Below are positions 1-10,234 of a stretch of 64,000 bases of DNA, piece after piece. The position numbers were made by a program, and so were the translations under genes. Every line of letters begins with the position of its first letter. Within the stretch, counting starts at the first letter, position 1. This stretch comes from Macropodus opercularis (lineage: Eukaryota; Chordata; Actinopteri; Anabantiformes; Osphronemidae), in NCBI GenBank assembly GCA_030770545.1, contig CM061100.1:689501-753500 (forward strand), written 5' to 3'. Below the pieces are notes generated by a model. That model was not told the DNA's origin. It saw only the letters and a program-made list of their open reading frames with translations, and searched no databases.

Positions 1-314
1 GTTAGCGTAACACACGCATCCATCTTCTTTACAATCTCTGGTGTGGTGTCACTGTTACGAAGTATGGGTTCATACTGCTGGGCTACACCATCATGCTTTG
101 CTTGAATGTCTTGCTGTAATTTAATAAGGTCTTCTGATGAACAGAGGGTTTTTAATGTTGTCCTAGTCTCCCTAGCTACCAGCTTCCAAGTGTCGTAGGA
201 CTTGTTGAATGCTTTCTCACGTTTTCTGGTGTCTTGCTCATGCATCTCTTGGCCTTTCCCTGTTAGCTTTCTTTCTCGTGAACTGGACCTGCAAGGTGCT
301 TCTTCAAGTGACAT
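1..314 (-). CDS. Retroelement-associated ORF, N-terminal part (runs off left edge)
   Basis: An open frame begins with ATG at 314-312 on the minus strand and stays open for 104 codons to the edge of the window. The product is charged and probably helical, with segments such as LTGKGQEMHEQDTRKREKAF, SYDTWK and PEIVKKMDACV. I recall very similar N-termini on ORFs of BEL/Pao-type LTR retrotransposons in fish genomes, where this stretch precedes the Gag/protease/reverse-transcriptase part; that recollection is the only basis for the family. No LTR, primer-binding site, protease or reverse transcriptase is visible because the rest lies outside the window. It could instead be a domesticated host gene or a decayed copy. 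No stop or frameshift is seen in the visible part. Confidence 0.5.
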   Translation of the reverse strand, partial: MSLEEAPCRSSSRERKLTGKGQEMHEQDTRKREKAFNKSYDTWKLVARETRTTLKTLCSSEDLIKLQQDIQAKHDGVAQQYEPILRNSDTTPEIVKKMDACVTL

Positions 315-2524
315 CTTGTTTGTTTGTGCTGCTGTTTAAGTCGAGTGTAGCCTTTGATTGTCCAACGCCTGAATTTACACTTGTAAGCTGTAGTTATCCT
401 TTACTACAGAGTAATGTTTATGCAACGCATTAACAGAATGGACATCTAAAAGGATTTTTAGCTTAAAACAGTAACAACAAAACACTCCTTTTAACCTGTT
501 CATAAACAGCTATGACCGAAGAGCATGGGCTAATTTCTTTCACCAGTTTTAGAAGCTTTAGGAACGGAGAATTAATTTGCAAGATATTTTGACCTTATAA
601 CACCATATTATTATTAAGCCATTCAGATATGCTGCAAGCATGTGTGTAGAAAGTGTCCCTTTTCAGCTTTCTTGCTCCTTGGCATCCAGTGTCTCTTTTG
701 CAGCTCTAGCTGTACCTTAAGTATGTTGTCCATTTTAAGACTTGCCTGTGTGCAGGAGTTGGATGCAAGCGAAGTGAACTGGCTGGTATTAGGTTGGTGT
801 TTGACCTCAGATGTGATGGCATCAACTTCTCACCAGAGACGGCAGGGCTGGTGCAGCGATGAGTTTTCACTTTAGCGGCCCCTCGGATGTAGATTGATCA
901 AGACGCAGAGAGTTTCAAACGGGTGTCGATTTATTTCGTCCTCTCAACGAGCACCATGCACCTTGAACACTTTGAACACCGTGAAAACTACAGAATAAAC
1001 AGAAATACAAAAGGCTTCCATGTAGTTTCACAAATAATTTGCACATAAATCATCTTCACATATTAAACATGTTTACACCCAATACAAACTCCACCTATTT
1101 TCCTTCGTACCTCATTCCGCTTTTCCAAGGGCGCTAATCGAAGAGTTTCAGCCATCAGCTACCTGCGCACTAGCTTGACACACCCTCACAGTTCGGAGCT
1201 CTTAAAAAATAACATGTACGAGCAACACAAATAATAAAGTAAATTACAATGTAAACCTTTTCTTTGCAAGATTGAAATGGATGAACATGATAAATAACTT
1301 AACTGTTTACAAGTTTTACCGTTCTTCGGGCGATACGTGACCATCACATTGTGACGAGAGAATAGCGGAAGTCACACAAAAAAAAACCGAAGAAGAAAGC
1401 TTTTTCAAAATAAAAGCGGAACAGATAAAGTGACACTGTTAAACATATAATGCCTTAAAATATTAATATAAATGCCATATTACAAACTGTGCAGAATACC
1501 AATGCGATTTACAAAGACATTTACATTTAACATGAAAATACTTTTTCTAAATCAATACTGAACAATTACCATCAAATAAAACATTAAATTGGGCCTTTTC
1601 ATAGTGGTTTACAGTAAATGCCGCTCATCCATTTTTAGGACTGGAGTTGGATTATTTAACAGGTAATAAAGAAACGTCTGAACTATTGTCATGTGTCGCC
1701 ACCTAACGGTGATGCTGTGAACTGCACCTGTCACAGACGTTGCCATAGCTACAGCAAAGCGATGAAACCTTGTGCTGTGGTCCTGGATGGAGACGCTGGG
1801 CAGAGAATACTCAATGTTGTGATGTTTGCATCAGCTGCTGCAGAGACAAACCGAACTCAGCGCGTCTCCGGTTCTCAGGCTCTTCTGCTGCAACAGGTGT
1901 GCACACACTCCCACACGGACGGAGCAGAACGCACAGTCATTCAGCCTCCTTGACGGTTGCCATGGAGATGTCATTGACAAAACAACACCGTTTTCCTTTC
2001 TGCACAGAACTAAAGAAAGTGATGCGAGGCTGTTCCACAATAATTAGTCAGGGCGAATCAGACACGCTGCTGCTCGGTTGCTATAGCGCCTCACCTCAGT
2101 CAGCCTCCCCTGTCCTGCCTCTCTACCTGAGCTCTGCACTGATGGATTAAACACTTGAGAGACGCGCTTACTTTACCGGAGGAGCAGACAACCTGAACAA
2201 CCTCGACTGCTGCAGCCACGGTCTCACACCAGCTCAGCACCGCCTGCTCACTGAGGACGTCACATTCTAGCGGCTGCTTGCGAGAGGAGCGACGCAGAGT
2301 CACGGCTGGTGAGGTACACAGAAAAACATCACGTAATGTTGGCGCTTGACAAAAGAAGCAGACGCTGAACGGTCTTCAGGTGCGACTCTGAACAAGCTGC
2401 ATGATGGAGTGATTTTAAAGCCTTGGCGTCAACACACACACACTGTGTGACTGATGGAGCTGGGCTGAGCCTGTTCAGGTGAAGTGGACGTGTCGTCCAT
2501 CTGTGAAGCTGAGTGTGTTGGTTT
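315..2524. other. Intergenic stretch, nothing recognised
   Basis: About 2.2 kb without a recognisable gene. The part from 900 to 1680 is AT-rich with many short A/T runs, like a 3' UTR or plain intergenic DNA. The part from 1690 to 2330 has higher GC and several short overlapping open frames (up to 126 codons) on both strands, none of which resembles a protein family or carries convincing splice sites. It could contain the 5' or 3' untranslated end of a neighbouring gene. Confidence 0.4.
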
Positions 2525-3932
2525 GTGTAGTACTAGTAGTAGTTTAGTACTAGTAGCGTGTAGTAGTAGTAGTAGTAGTTTAGTACTAGTAGCATGTATT
2601 ACTGTAGTACTAGTAGCGTGTAGTAGTAGTAGTAGTTTAGTACTAGTAGCGTGTATTACTGTAGTACTAGTAGCGTGTAGTAGTAGTAGTAGTTTAGTAC
2701 TAGTAGCGTGTATTACTGCATTACTAGTAGTAGTGTGTAGTACTAGTAGTAGTGTGTAGTACTAGCAGTAGTGTGTAGTACTAGCAGTAGTGTGTAGTAC
2801 TAGCAGTAGTGTGTAGTACTAGTAGTAGTGTGTATTACTAGTAGTAGTGTAGTACTAGTAGTAGTGTGTAGTACTAGCAGTAGTGTGTAGTACTAGTAGT
2901 AGTGTGTAGTACTAGTAGTAGTGTGTAGTACTAGTACTAGTTTAGTACTAGTAGCGTGTATTACTGTAGTACTAGTAGTAGTGTGTAGTACTAGTAGTAG
3001 TGTGTAGTAGTAGTAGTAGTGTAGTACTAGTACTGTAGCACTGTGTAGTACTAGCAGTAGTGTGTAGTACTAGCAGTAGTGTGTAGTACTAGCAGTAGTT
3101 TAGTACTAGTAGCATGTAGTACTAGTACTAGTTTAGTACTAGTAGCGTGTATTACTGTAGTACTAGTAGTAGTAGTAGTAGTGTAGTACTAGTACTGTAG
3201 CACTGTGTAGTACTAGTAGTAGCGTGTAGTAGTAGTAGTAGTGTAGTACTAGTACTGTAGCACTGTGTAGTACTAGCAGTAGTGTGTAGTACTAGCAGTA
3301 GTGTGTAGTACTAGCAGTAGTGTGTAGTAGTAGTAGTAGTGTAGTACTAGTAGCACTGTGTAGTACTAGCAGTAGTGTGTAGTAGTAGTAGTAGTGTAGT
3401 ACTAGTAGTAGTGTGTAGTACTAGCAGTAGTGTGTAGTAGTAGTAGTAGTGTAGTACTAGTAGCACTGTGTAGTACTAGCAGTAGTGTGTAGTAGTAGTA
3501 GTAGTGTAGTACTAGTAGTAGTGTGTAGTACTAGCAGTAGTGTGTAGTACTAGCAGTAGTGTGTAGTACTAGCAGTAGTGTGTAGTACTAGCAGTAGTGT
3601 GTAGTACTAGCAGTAGTGTGTAGTAGTAGTAGTAGTGTAGTACTAGTAGTAGTGTGTAGTACTAGCAGTAGTGTGTAGTACTAGCAGTAGTGTGTAGTAC
3701 TAGCAGTAGTGTGTAGTAGTAGTAGTAGTGTAGTACTAGTAGCACTGTGTAGTACTAGCAGTAGTGTGTAGTAGTAGTAGTAGTGTAGTACTAGTAGTAG
3801 TGTGTAGTACTAGCAGTAGTGTGTAGTACTAGCAGTAGTGTGTAGTACTAGCAGTAGTGTGTAGTAGTAGTAGTAGTGTAGTACTAGTAGTAGTGTGTAG
3901 TACTAGCAGTAGTGTGTAGTACTAGCAGTAGT
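2525..3932. repeat. TAG-rich minisatellite (19-bp unit and variants)
   Basis: About 1.4 kb of tandem repeats. The commonest unit is 19 bp, GTGTAGTACTAGCAGTAGT. Variants have CTAGTAGTAGT, a pure (TAG)n stretch, or GTAGCACTGT and GTAGCGTGTATTACT inserts. Several of these recur in the same order (for example around 3300-3900), so there is a higher-order pattern. Nearly every unit contains the 8-bp palindrome TAGTACTA, with overlapping ACTAGT and AGTACT. Plus-strand frames reading TAG are closed, and the 91-codon frame at 2484-2759 is only the translation of the repeat. The array ends about 0.5 kb upstream of ankrd34b. Confidence 0.95.
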
Positions 3933-4493
3933 ATTTGGATGCCCGTCGTGCTCCATCGTTGAGGGGGAGGCTCACGGTTGTTGTTACTTCTTGCACAATA
4001 TCAGCAGATTCTAGGTGTGAAAATGAAAACAAAGTGAACAAACCGGTGAGAAGCGAACTGAGCAGATGGGTCCGACGGTTAAAACAGGCTCAGTCCGAGC
4101 ACATTAGCAGATCAGTAACTAGTAGAAGACCAGAACCGCTGAACACCAAGCAGGTCCACTCACAGCCCACCACAGAACCTCTGGAGTCATCCTGGCCTGC
4201 TGGCTTTTATAGGCGATAGGCACAGGTGAGCCAGTGGGCGGGGCCAGCAGAACTGCAGGGGGGGGGGGGCTAGGTGACCAGGCATGCAGAAATGAGCAGA
4301 GCCAGGAAGAACATGACCAGGCAGGAGAAAATGAACAACCAGCGAACCAAAGGAGCCTTAATGTAATAATTAATCTCAGCTGTAACACGAGCAGAATGAA
4401 CCTCTGTCTGTTCAGAGCTTTCAGGGTCAAACGCTCAGGTTCGTGCCTCTGCTTTGTCCACAGACACTCGTGCTGCGTCACTGAGACGGGAGG
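3933..4493 (+). promoter_or_regulatory. Upstream/5' UTR region of ankrd34b
   Basis: Region between the minisatellite and the ankrd34b start codon. A good splice acceptor (pyrimidine-rich stretch ending CCACAG at 4458-4463) lies 30 bp before the ATG, so the coding exon probably begins at 4464 and is preceded by one or more noncoding exons. A run of 12 G residues sits at 4258-4269. No TATA element or first exon could be fixed. Open frames on either strand here (94 and 120 codons) look like chance. Confidence 0.4.
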
Positions 4494-5945
4494 ATGGAAG
4501 GAGAAGGGTCCAGCTCTGAGGTGGCGATGGACTCGGGCAACCCGCTGCTAAGAGCCGTCTTCCTCCGCCGTCTGCGGCTCACGCGGCTGCTCCTGGAGGG
4601 AGGCGCCTACATCAACGAGAGCAACAGCCGAGGCCAGACGCCCCTGATGGTGGCCTGCAGGACCCAGCACGTGGACAGCCAGAGCGCCAGCCGGGTCAAG
4701 CTGGTCCAGTTCCTCCTGGAGAAAGGAGCAGACCCCAACATCCAGGACAAGGAAGGTCGCTCTGCCCTGATGCATGCCTGCCGGGAGCAGGCCGGCGCCG
4801 AGGTGGTGTCCCTACTCCTCAGCAGCGGGGCCGACATCAGCCTGGAGGACCGGTCCGGGACGTCCGCCTTAGTCTACGCGGTCACGGCCGCAGACTGGAC
4901 CGTCCTCAAGCTGCTGCTCGACACCTGCAAAGCCAAGGGGAAGGAGGTGATCATCATAACGGCAGAGAAGTTCCCGTGTGGGAAGCTGCAGGCCAGGCAG
5001 TACCTCAGCATGGCTCCGCCTGCTCCTCTGGATCACGCTGGGAAAGCGACGCCAGCTCCTGCTTCTCCCTCCGAGGTTCAGCTCATCACCTCCCCCCAGG
5101 GCGCCTCCTCCTCCTTATGTCCACCCAAGTTCTCCTTTAAGGAAGCCCAGTCCCACCCTTGTTCCCCATCGCGGCTCCTGCAGCAGCCCCTCCTGAGGCT
5201 CAACTCGGAGCCCTGGCTGAAGGTCCCGGTGTCCTCAGAAAGCAGGGACGCTGTGGCCCAAGCCGAGGACCCGACGTCTGCCCGCAGACTGGACGACAGC
5301 TTCAGATGGTGCGAAGTAAACCAGGCGGAGGGAGAAGCAGGCAGGGGTCACCACATGTCCTCCCCAGGACTCCTGTCGACACACTCCGCCTCCCACCCCA
5401 ACCTCCGCTCTGAGAACCTGGCAGCAGACCCGGTCCCCGGCTCTCACTGCCGCTCCAGCGCTTCGTTTCAGGGCATGGCGTCGTCGAGCCTCCGAAGCAT
5501 CATCCAGAGGCGCCTGCTGGGCTCGGACATCTACAGCTCTGACCCCCAGCTCGCTGTGGACAGCCACAGCCTCGCGGAAGGCCCGCTCCTCCGAGCACGG
5601 GACCTGGCAGAGGGCAGGAGGCTCGCCCCGCTTCGCTGCTCCAGGGACTCCTTGCTGAGCTCCGGGCCAAGCAGGAGGGTCCTCTCTGGCTACGAACGCA
5701 GAGGTTCTGACGCCTTCCTGCTGGAGCTCAGCTCCCAGGCCAGGCCTCGGTCTCTGCCTCCGCTGGCACTCGGCTCCACCAACGCATCCATCCTTCACAA
5801 CGCTGGAGGCGGGTTGGCTGAGAAGGAGTCTGGACTGAAGCGCTTGACCCCCTCTGCTCCTCCGGGGCAGCCCAAGGAGCAGACGAGGAGGATGCTGCTG
5901 AGGAGACACTCCATGCAGACCGAGCAGTTCAAAAGCCCGGCCTGA
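4494..5945 (+). CDS. ankrd34b: Ankyrin repeat domain-containing protein 34B
   Basis: Single-exon coding region of 483 residues. Ankyrin repeats occupy roughly residues 16-150: the stretches RLRLTRLLLEGGAYINESN, LLEKGADPNIQDKEGRSAL and VVSLLLSSGADISLED are typical. They are followed by the family signature CKAKGKEVIIIT, and the protein ends with the conserved RRHSMQTEQ motif. The segments FPCGKLQARQYLSM and SSLRSIIQRRLLGSDIYSSD fit ANKRD34B better than the A or C paralogues. The long middle region is serine/proline-rich and probably disordered. The ATG at 4494 gives the usual short leader; a second in-frame ATG lies 11 codons on. The biochemical role of the family is poorly known; in mammals the gene is mainly neural. 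It is convergent with ocln. Confidence 0.93.
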   Translation: MEGEGSSSEVAMDSGNPLLRAVFLRRLRLTRLLLEGGAYINESNSRGQTPLMVACRTQHVDSQSASRVKLVQFLLEKGADPNIQDKEGRSALMHACREQAGAEVVSLLLSSGADISLEDRSGTSALVYAVTAADWTVLKLLLDTCKAKGKEVIIITAEKFPCGKLQARQYLSMAPPAPLDHAGKATPAPASPSEVQLITSPQGASSSLCPPKFSFKEAQSHPCSPSRLLQQPLLRLNSEPWLKVPVSSESRDAVAQAEDPTSARRLDDSFRWCEVNQAEGEAGRGHHMSSPGLLSTHSASHPNLRSENLAADPVPGSHCRSSASFQGMASSSLRSIIQRRLLGSDIYSSDPQLAVDSHSLAEGPLLRARDLAEGRRLAPLRCSRDSLLSSGPSRRVLSGYERRGSDAFLLELSSQARPRSLPPLALGSTNASILHNAGGGLAEKESGLKRLTPSAPPGQPKEQTRRMLLRRHSMQTEQFKSPA

Positions 5946-6542
5946 AGGTGAACCTGAGACCTGAAGCCAAGCAGGACGGACGCCGGACCGAACTTTGTAC
6001 CAAGGTGCTTGAGCGCGGTTTGAAGTTCTGGAGAATGAGGCCTAAGGGCTCAAAGTGCAGATCCGTCACATCTGTGGATCTTCTTCTGTGGTTTTCGTGC
6101 TGCTTCTTGCTGAACCATCATTAACATTCGTCTTCTGTGTTCACAGCCCACATCCACTGAATCTGTCACAGCCTCGTGTTTAGTGTTTAGTGATGGCACC
6201 AAACGGAAATGTTTAATTTGTAGTTTTATTATACTAAAATGTGCCAAATTACTGGAAAAGTACATCACTGCATTAAACACGCGTCAATATAGACTTTACC
6301 TCCACAAACAGCTAAAAACATCATTTCCCACTTATTTACACGATGATACAAAAGAAAATTAAAAGACGAAACAGCGGAGGTGATTGGTGAACTGCTGGAC
6401 GCTGATATTCATATCACATCAGGCTAAATAAATATGACCCAGCGGCCGTTTCCCTGCATATAAACACGTTTCGCCAGTTGTGGATAAAGCATCACTGAGG
6501 TTGGATGGAGCGCGTCCAGTTAACCCCTTGTGTCCCGCCGGT
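5946..6542. other. Convergent 3' ends of ankrd34b and ocln
   Basis: The 597 bp between the two stop codons must hold both 3' UTRs. AATAAA on the plus strand at 6427-6432 could serve ankrd34b, and the reverse complement (TTTATT) at 6225-6230 could serve ocln. If both are used, the transcripts overlap tail to tail by about 200 bp. This is inference from hexamers only. Confidence 0.35.
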
Positions 6543-9500
6543 TCACGCCCTGCGGTCGAAGTCGCTCACCATCTTCTTGATGTGACTCAGTTTGGACTTG
6601 AGGTATTTGCACCGGCGCCTCTTCGTCTGGTAATCTGCGGACTGTAACGCAGTCGGTGAGTAAACGTAACAACAGCTGTTAGAGCTGGAAGGTGACGTAA
6701 TGGGTCCACGTACCCTTTTATGGTCCTTCAACCTGTTGTACTCATCCAAAGCATCCTGTTAAAATGTAGAAGCAAAGTCAGATACTTCACAATAAAAGCA
6801 CATGCTTTAATGTCAGCTTTTATTTTGTTGTACCCCTGTCTTCTCTAAGGGTCATTGGTGTTTGGTGGCGTTAGGTCAACAGATGCTACGACTGTGACCT
6901 TCATTGGGAGTCTGGTTTGTGTCCACCTGATGGATTCCGCTTTCCCTGTCCCTCCTCAGCGTCTGTCTGCCGTTTACTGCTGAGCAGCTGGTGAACATGT
7001 AGTGGCAACAACTTTCTGCTGTGACTGTAAACTTTGCCATGATGGTGGCGAGAGCGAACCAAAACAGTAAAGTTGTGCTTTAGGAGCCGCAGACTCGTCA
7101 GTACGACACCCTTCACGTTTCAATTTATTCGCTTGTGCTGTGAAAGCAAACTGAGCTAAACGTCGTCTCTGTAGGTCAGATCATCCAAACGTCTTCACAT
7201 CAGGTGTTGGAGTGATAATAACTGTTAACACTGGTCAATATTAATCCAGAATATCAGGCTTGGATCAGCGCTGTGACGGTGTGAGCTCTCACCAGGAACT
7301 GGGGGCTGCCCTCCTCCAGCTCCTCCAGCTGCCTGTCCACGTCTGACAGGTCTTTGTTGATGGCGTCCAACTCCGCCTGCAGGTCTTTGTACTCCTGGTG
7401 CTCCAGGTCGAAGGTCCGCTTGTAGTCGGTGCGCTCCTGCTCATCTCTGATGGGAGGAAATTCCCTGGGAACGAGGAGAAGGAGGGTTTACAACGGAGCC
7501 GACAGGTGACCGACGCTGCAGGATCGGCACCTACCTGTCGAAGTCGTCGTCGTCCAGCTCGTCTCCTGAGGAGTTGTAGTCGGTGTCGTACCCGTCACCG
7601 CGGCGAGGCCGACCCGCACGCTTCTTCTTGGGTTTTCCGATGGAGCTGGACGCCTCGGAGGAAGGGCTGTAGGGAAGCCCGTTCTGCAGAGGCTGGTGGT
7701 TTTCCACAGCAGGTCTGGACGACACCGGTGTTATGGAATAGTTAGAGACCGTTTTCACTTGTACCAGCAGCAGGTAAATTATTAGATTAACTGGACTCTT
7801 GAATATTTATATATGTCACTTTTAACCTGTTTATGAATAACTGCTGAATAATAACGATCATAAACACGCTCGTCTCCACCTGCTCCAACCAACAGCCTTA
7901 CAGGCATGTATGAAATCATCACTGTCTCCATGGAGACCGTCAATGATCACTTGACGCCAACATCCGTGTTACTCACTGCGGGGTGTAGCTGTACGGGGGC
8001 TTGTCGTAGTTGGAGCCGTCGTCGTCCAGGTAACTCCTGGAGCCTCTCAGCTTCTCTGGGTATTCGGCCATCGGCACCGCTTCAGGAGCCGTGGACACGT
8101 TGTTCACCTTCACAAGACAAAAGCAGCCGGTGTGTTAGGACGAGGGACCGGCCAAGATGACGCACGACGCTTTTCTGGGCTCAATGAAATGAACTGACAT
8201 TTACAGTGAACATTAAAGATTTTGGACGGTGATTAACATTTTACAATAAAACTGACAATTAACAGGAATAATCACTGATTTCTGCGGTAGAATATTGTAT
8301 TTCAAAATTTGCACTGCCCTCCTTCCTCAGACACTTGGGTCTGGACCAGCTCTGCTGAGACGAGCCTGCTCGGACTTGTCTTGAAGCTATGTGACACTAC
8401 GTCTGCATGACGCGCACGTCGCCGGCCTCAGCGTCGCGTTTCTGTTCAGGTGCTACGTGTCCGGTCCGACCTGTTCCTCCTCCTCGTTGCTGTGAACACA
8501 GCTGCAAACATGTCGGCTGCGCTGGACGTCATCCTGACTTCACGTTCATGAAAGGACTCATCTGCTTAGTACGGGTTTGAGTCCAATGCTCTGGACATGG
8601 CTCAGCATGACTCACGCTGCAGTCTGAAGGCTTCCACATGCTGCTAGACATGTGTGCATGCGTGAAAGCGTCATCTGTTTACAGGCCACACCTTGAAACC
8701 TGGCGCCACATTTCCCTTCCCCCGCTGACAAACAGGTTGGTCCACATCAGCTGATACTGAGCTTCCAAACACTTCTGCTTTAACTGTGCGTCTAACGCGC
8801 GGCACCAGGTCTGATCTGATCAAGCTCGGATCCTGTCGTCGAAGTGTCATGATGCCTGTTTTGTCCTCAACGCGACTCCCTTGTATGTCTCTCTATGTGC
8901 ATAACAGGAGGTTTGGAAAGGGAACGAACTGAGCAGTGTCTGAAAACGTGTATTAACAGGCTGATCAGTAAATTCATAGAAGTCAGACTAACCAAATGAA
9001 ATGACCTTTGAACTGTGGATCACATATAGACTAGAGCTAAAACTAAACTCATTAAGACTAAAGGGAAAACTTTCCCAGAAGCCAAAGTGCACAACCTGAA
9101 AACGCTCCGTTTTGATAACAGAATTAACTTCTAACTTCTGGAGAAGCCAGAGCCAGCGAGCCTGCGATCGCTCACCCACTCCTCCACGTCCGGCGGTGGA
9201 GCCATGTCGTCCAACACCTTCACCTTCTTCCACAGGATGTTGCTCTTGCCGTAGTTCTGGATTTTCCTACGTGTCTTTAGGGCGAAGACGAGCGTCACGA
9301 TCAGAGCGACGGCGACCAGGAAGCCCAGCACGGCAGCGATGGCCTGAAACGATCAGAGTGGGTCACAAGCAGAACAAACGTGCCCCGAGCGAATGCGATT
9401 TAAACTGCGTGTTCACCTCCTGTGGCTCCAGCACACAGTAGTGGTACAGGTACTGATTGACCATGATTCCTGCAGTCTGAGGCTGCTGGTACTGGGCGCA

Positions 9501-10234
9501 TAGACCCTGGATCTGCATGGCGTACATAGACCCGTTGGACTGAGCCATAGGGTTGACCGCTACCAGGTAAACGATGGCGGCGATCAACATCAGCAGCGCC
9601 AGGCCGGCGCTGATGATCGCCACCGCCAGGTAGAACCTCCTGCTCTCCGACAGGCTCTGGTGGGACACGATGACGATGAAGACAACCAGGCCGGTGATGA
9701 AGATGATGCCAGCCATGGCAAGGATAAAACCTTTGGCTGTTCTGGGGTCATTGTAGTTTCCTCCAATGGATCCATAGTAGCTTCCAGGGTTGTACCCATA
9801 GCTGCTGCCATAGCCGCCGCCAACGCCATAGCTGCCACCGCCATAGCCGCCGCCGCCATAGCCGCCGCCAACGCCATAGCTGCCCAGCGCGCCCTGAACG
9901 TCCCAGGCCAGCGTGGAGGCAACACACGCGAATATGCCCACGCACATGATAATGACCAGGATGGCCATGATTTTGATGATGCCCACTGGAGACGACCAGA
10001 GGTAGAAATGCTGGAACTCGTCATCGGGGTAGTAGGAGTAGGCCTTCTGGGAAGCAGGTTTACTGCAGGACAGAAACAAGCTGAGTGTCCTTGGAACCAG
10101 AGAACAGCTGCTAACTACACGGTCGGGGAATCAAAGAGTGTTTTAATATCAGTAACCAAAAAACATGTCCAGCAAACTCACTATTCGTGATCCGACTCGT
10201 AGGGAGGTGGACTCCCTTGAGGCCTGGACGACAT
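6543..10234 (-). CDS. ocln: Occludin
   Basis: Tetraspan MARVEL protein of tight junctions, 496 residues from eight coding exons: 10182-10234, 9417-10062, 9176-9343, 7977-8107, 7535-7714, 7293-7464, 6714-6755, 6543-6641. All junctions are GT-AG and frame-consistent. The N-terminus is short with a PPPYES motif. The first membrane helix (IIKIMAILVIIMCVGIFACV) is followed by a Gly/Tyr-rich first extracellular loop. The fourth helix lies in exon 3 (VLGFLVAVALIVTLVFALKT). The acidic cytoplasmic tail ends in the occludin/ELL coiled coil (LKSKLSHIKKMVSDFDRR), which binds ZO-1 in the family. An acceptor at 10268 places the ATG exon start at 10267, so a noncoding first exon probably lies near 10.5-10.7 kb. 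The largest intron (8108-9175) holds no recognisable feature. Confidence 0.97.

Noticed and set aside
2484..2759. 91-codon open frame of SSSLVLVAC repeats
   Set aside because: It is only the translation of the TAG minisatellite in one frame; no promoter, start context or homology.
2525..3932. Possible CRISPR-like array
   Set aside because: Repeats are contiguous with no unique spacers, and the DNA is vertebrate; it is an ordinary minisatellite.
4119..4481. 120-codon minus-strand frame upstream of ankrd34b
   Set aside because: Overlaps the probable ankrd34b 5' UTR, crosses the poly(G) run and has no homology.
5235..5909. 224-codon minus-strand frame
   Set aside because: Antisense to ankrd34b, arising from its high-GC codon use.
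9660..10190. 176-codon plus-strand frame rich in Ala (AAAIAAANAIA)
   Set aside because: Antisense to the ocln Gly/Tyr loop; the alanine runs are the reverse complement of glycine/tyrosine codons.
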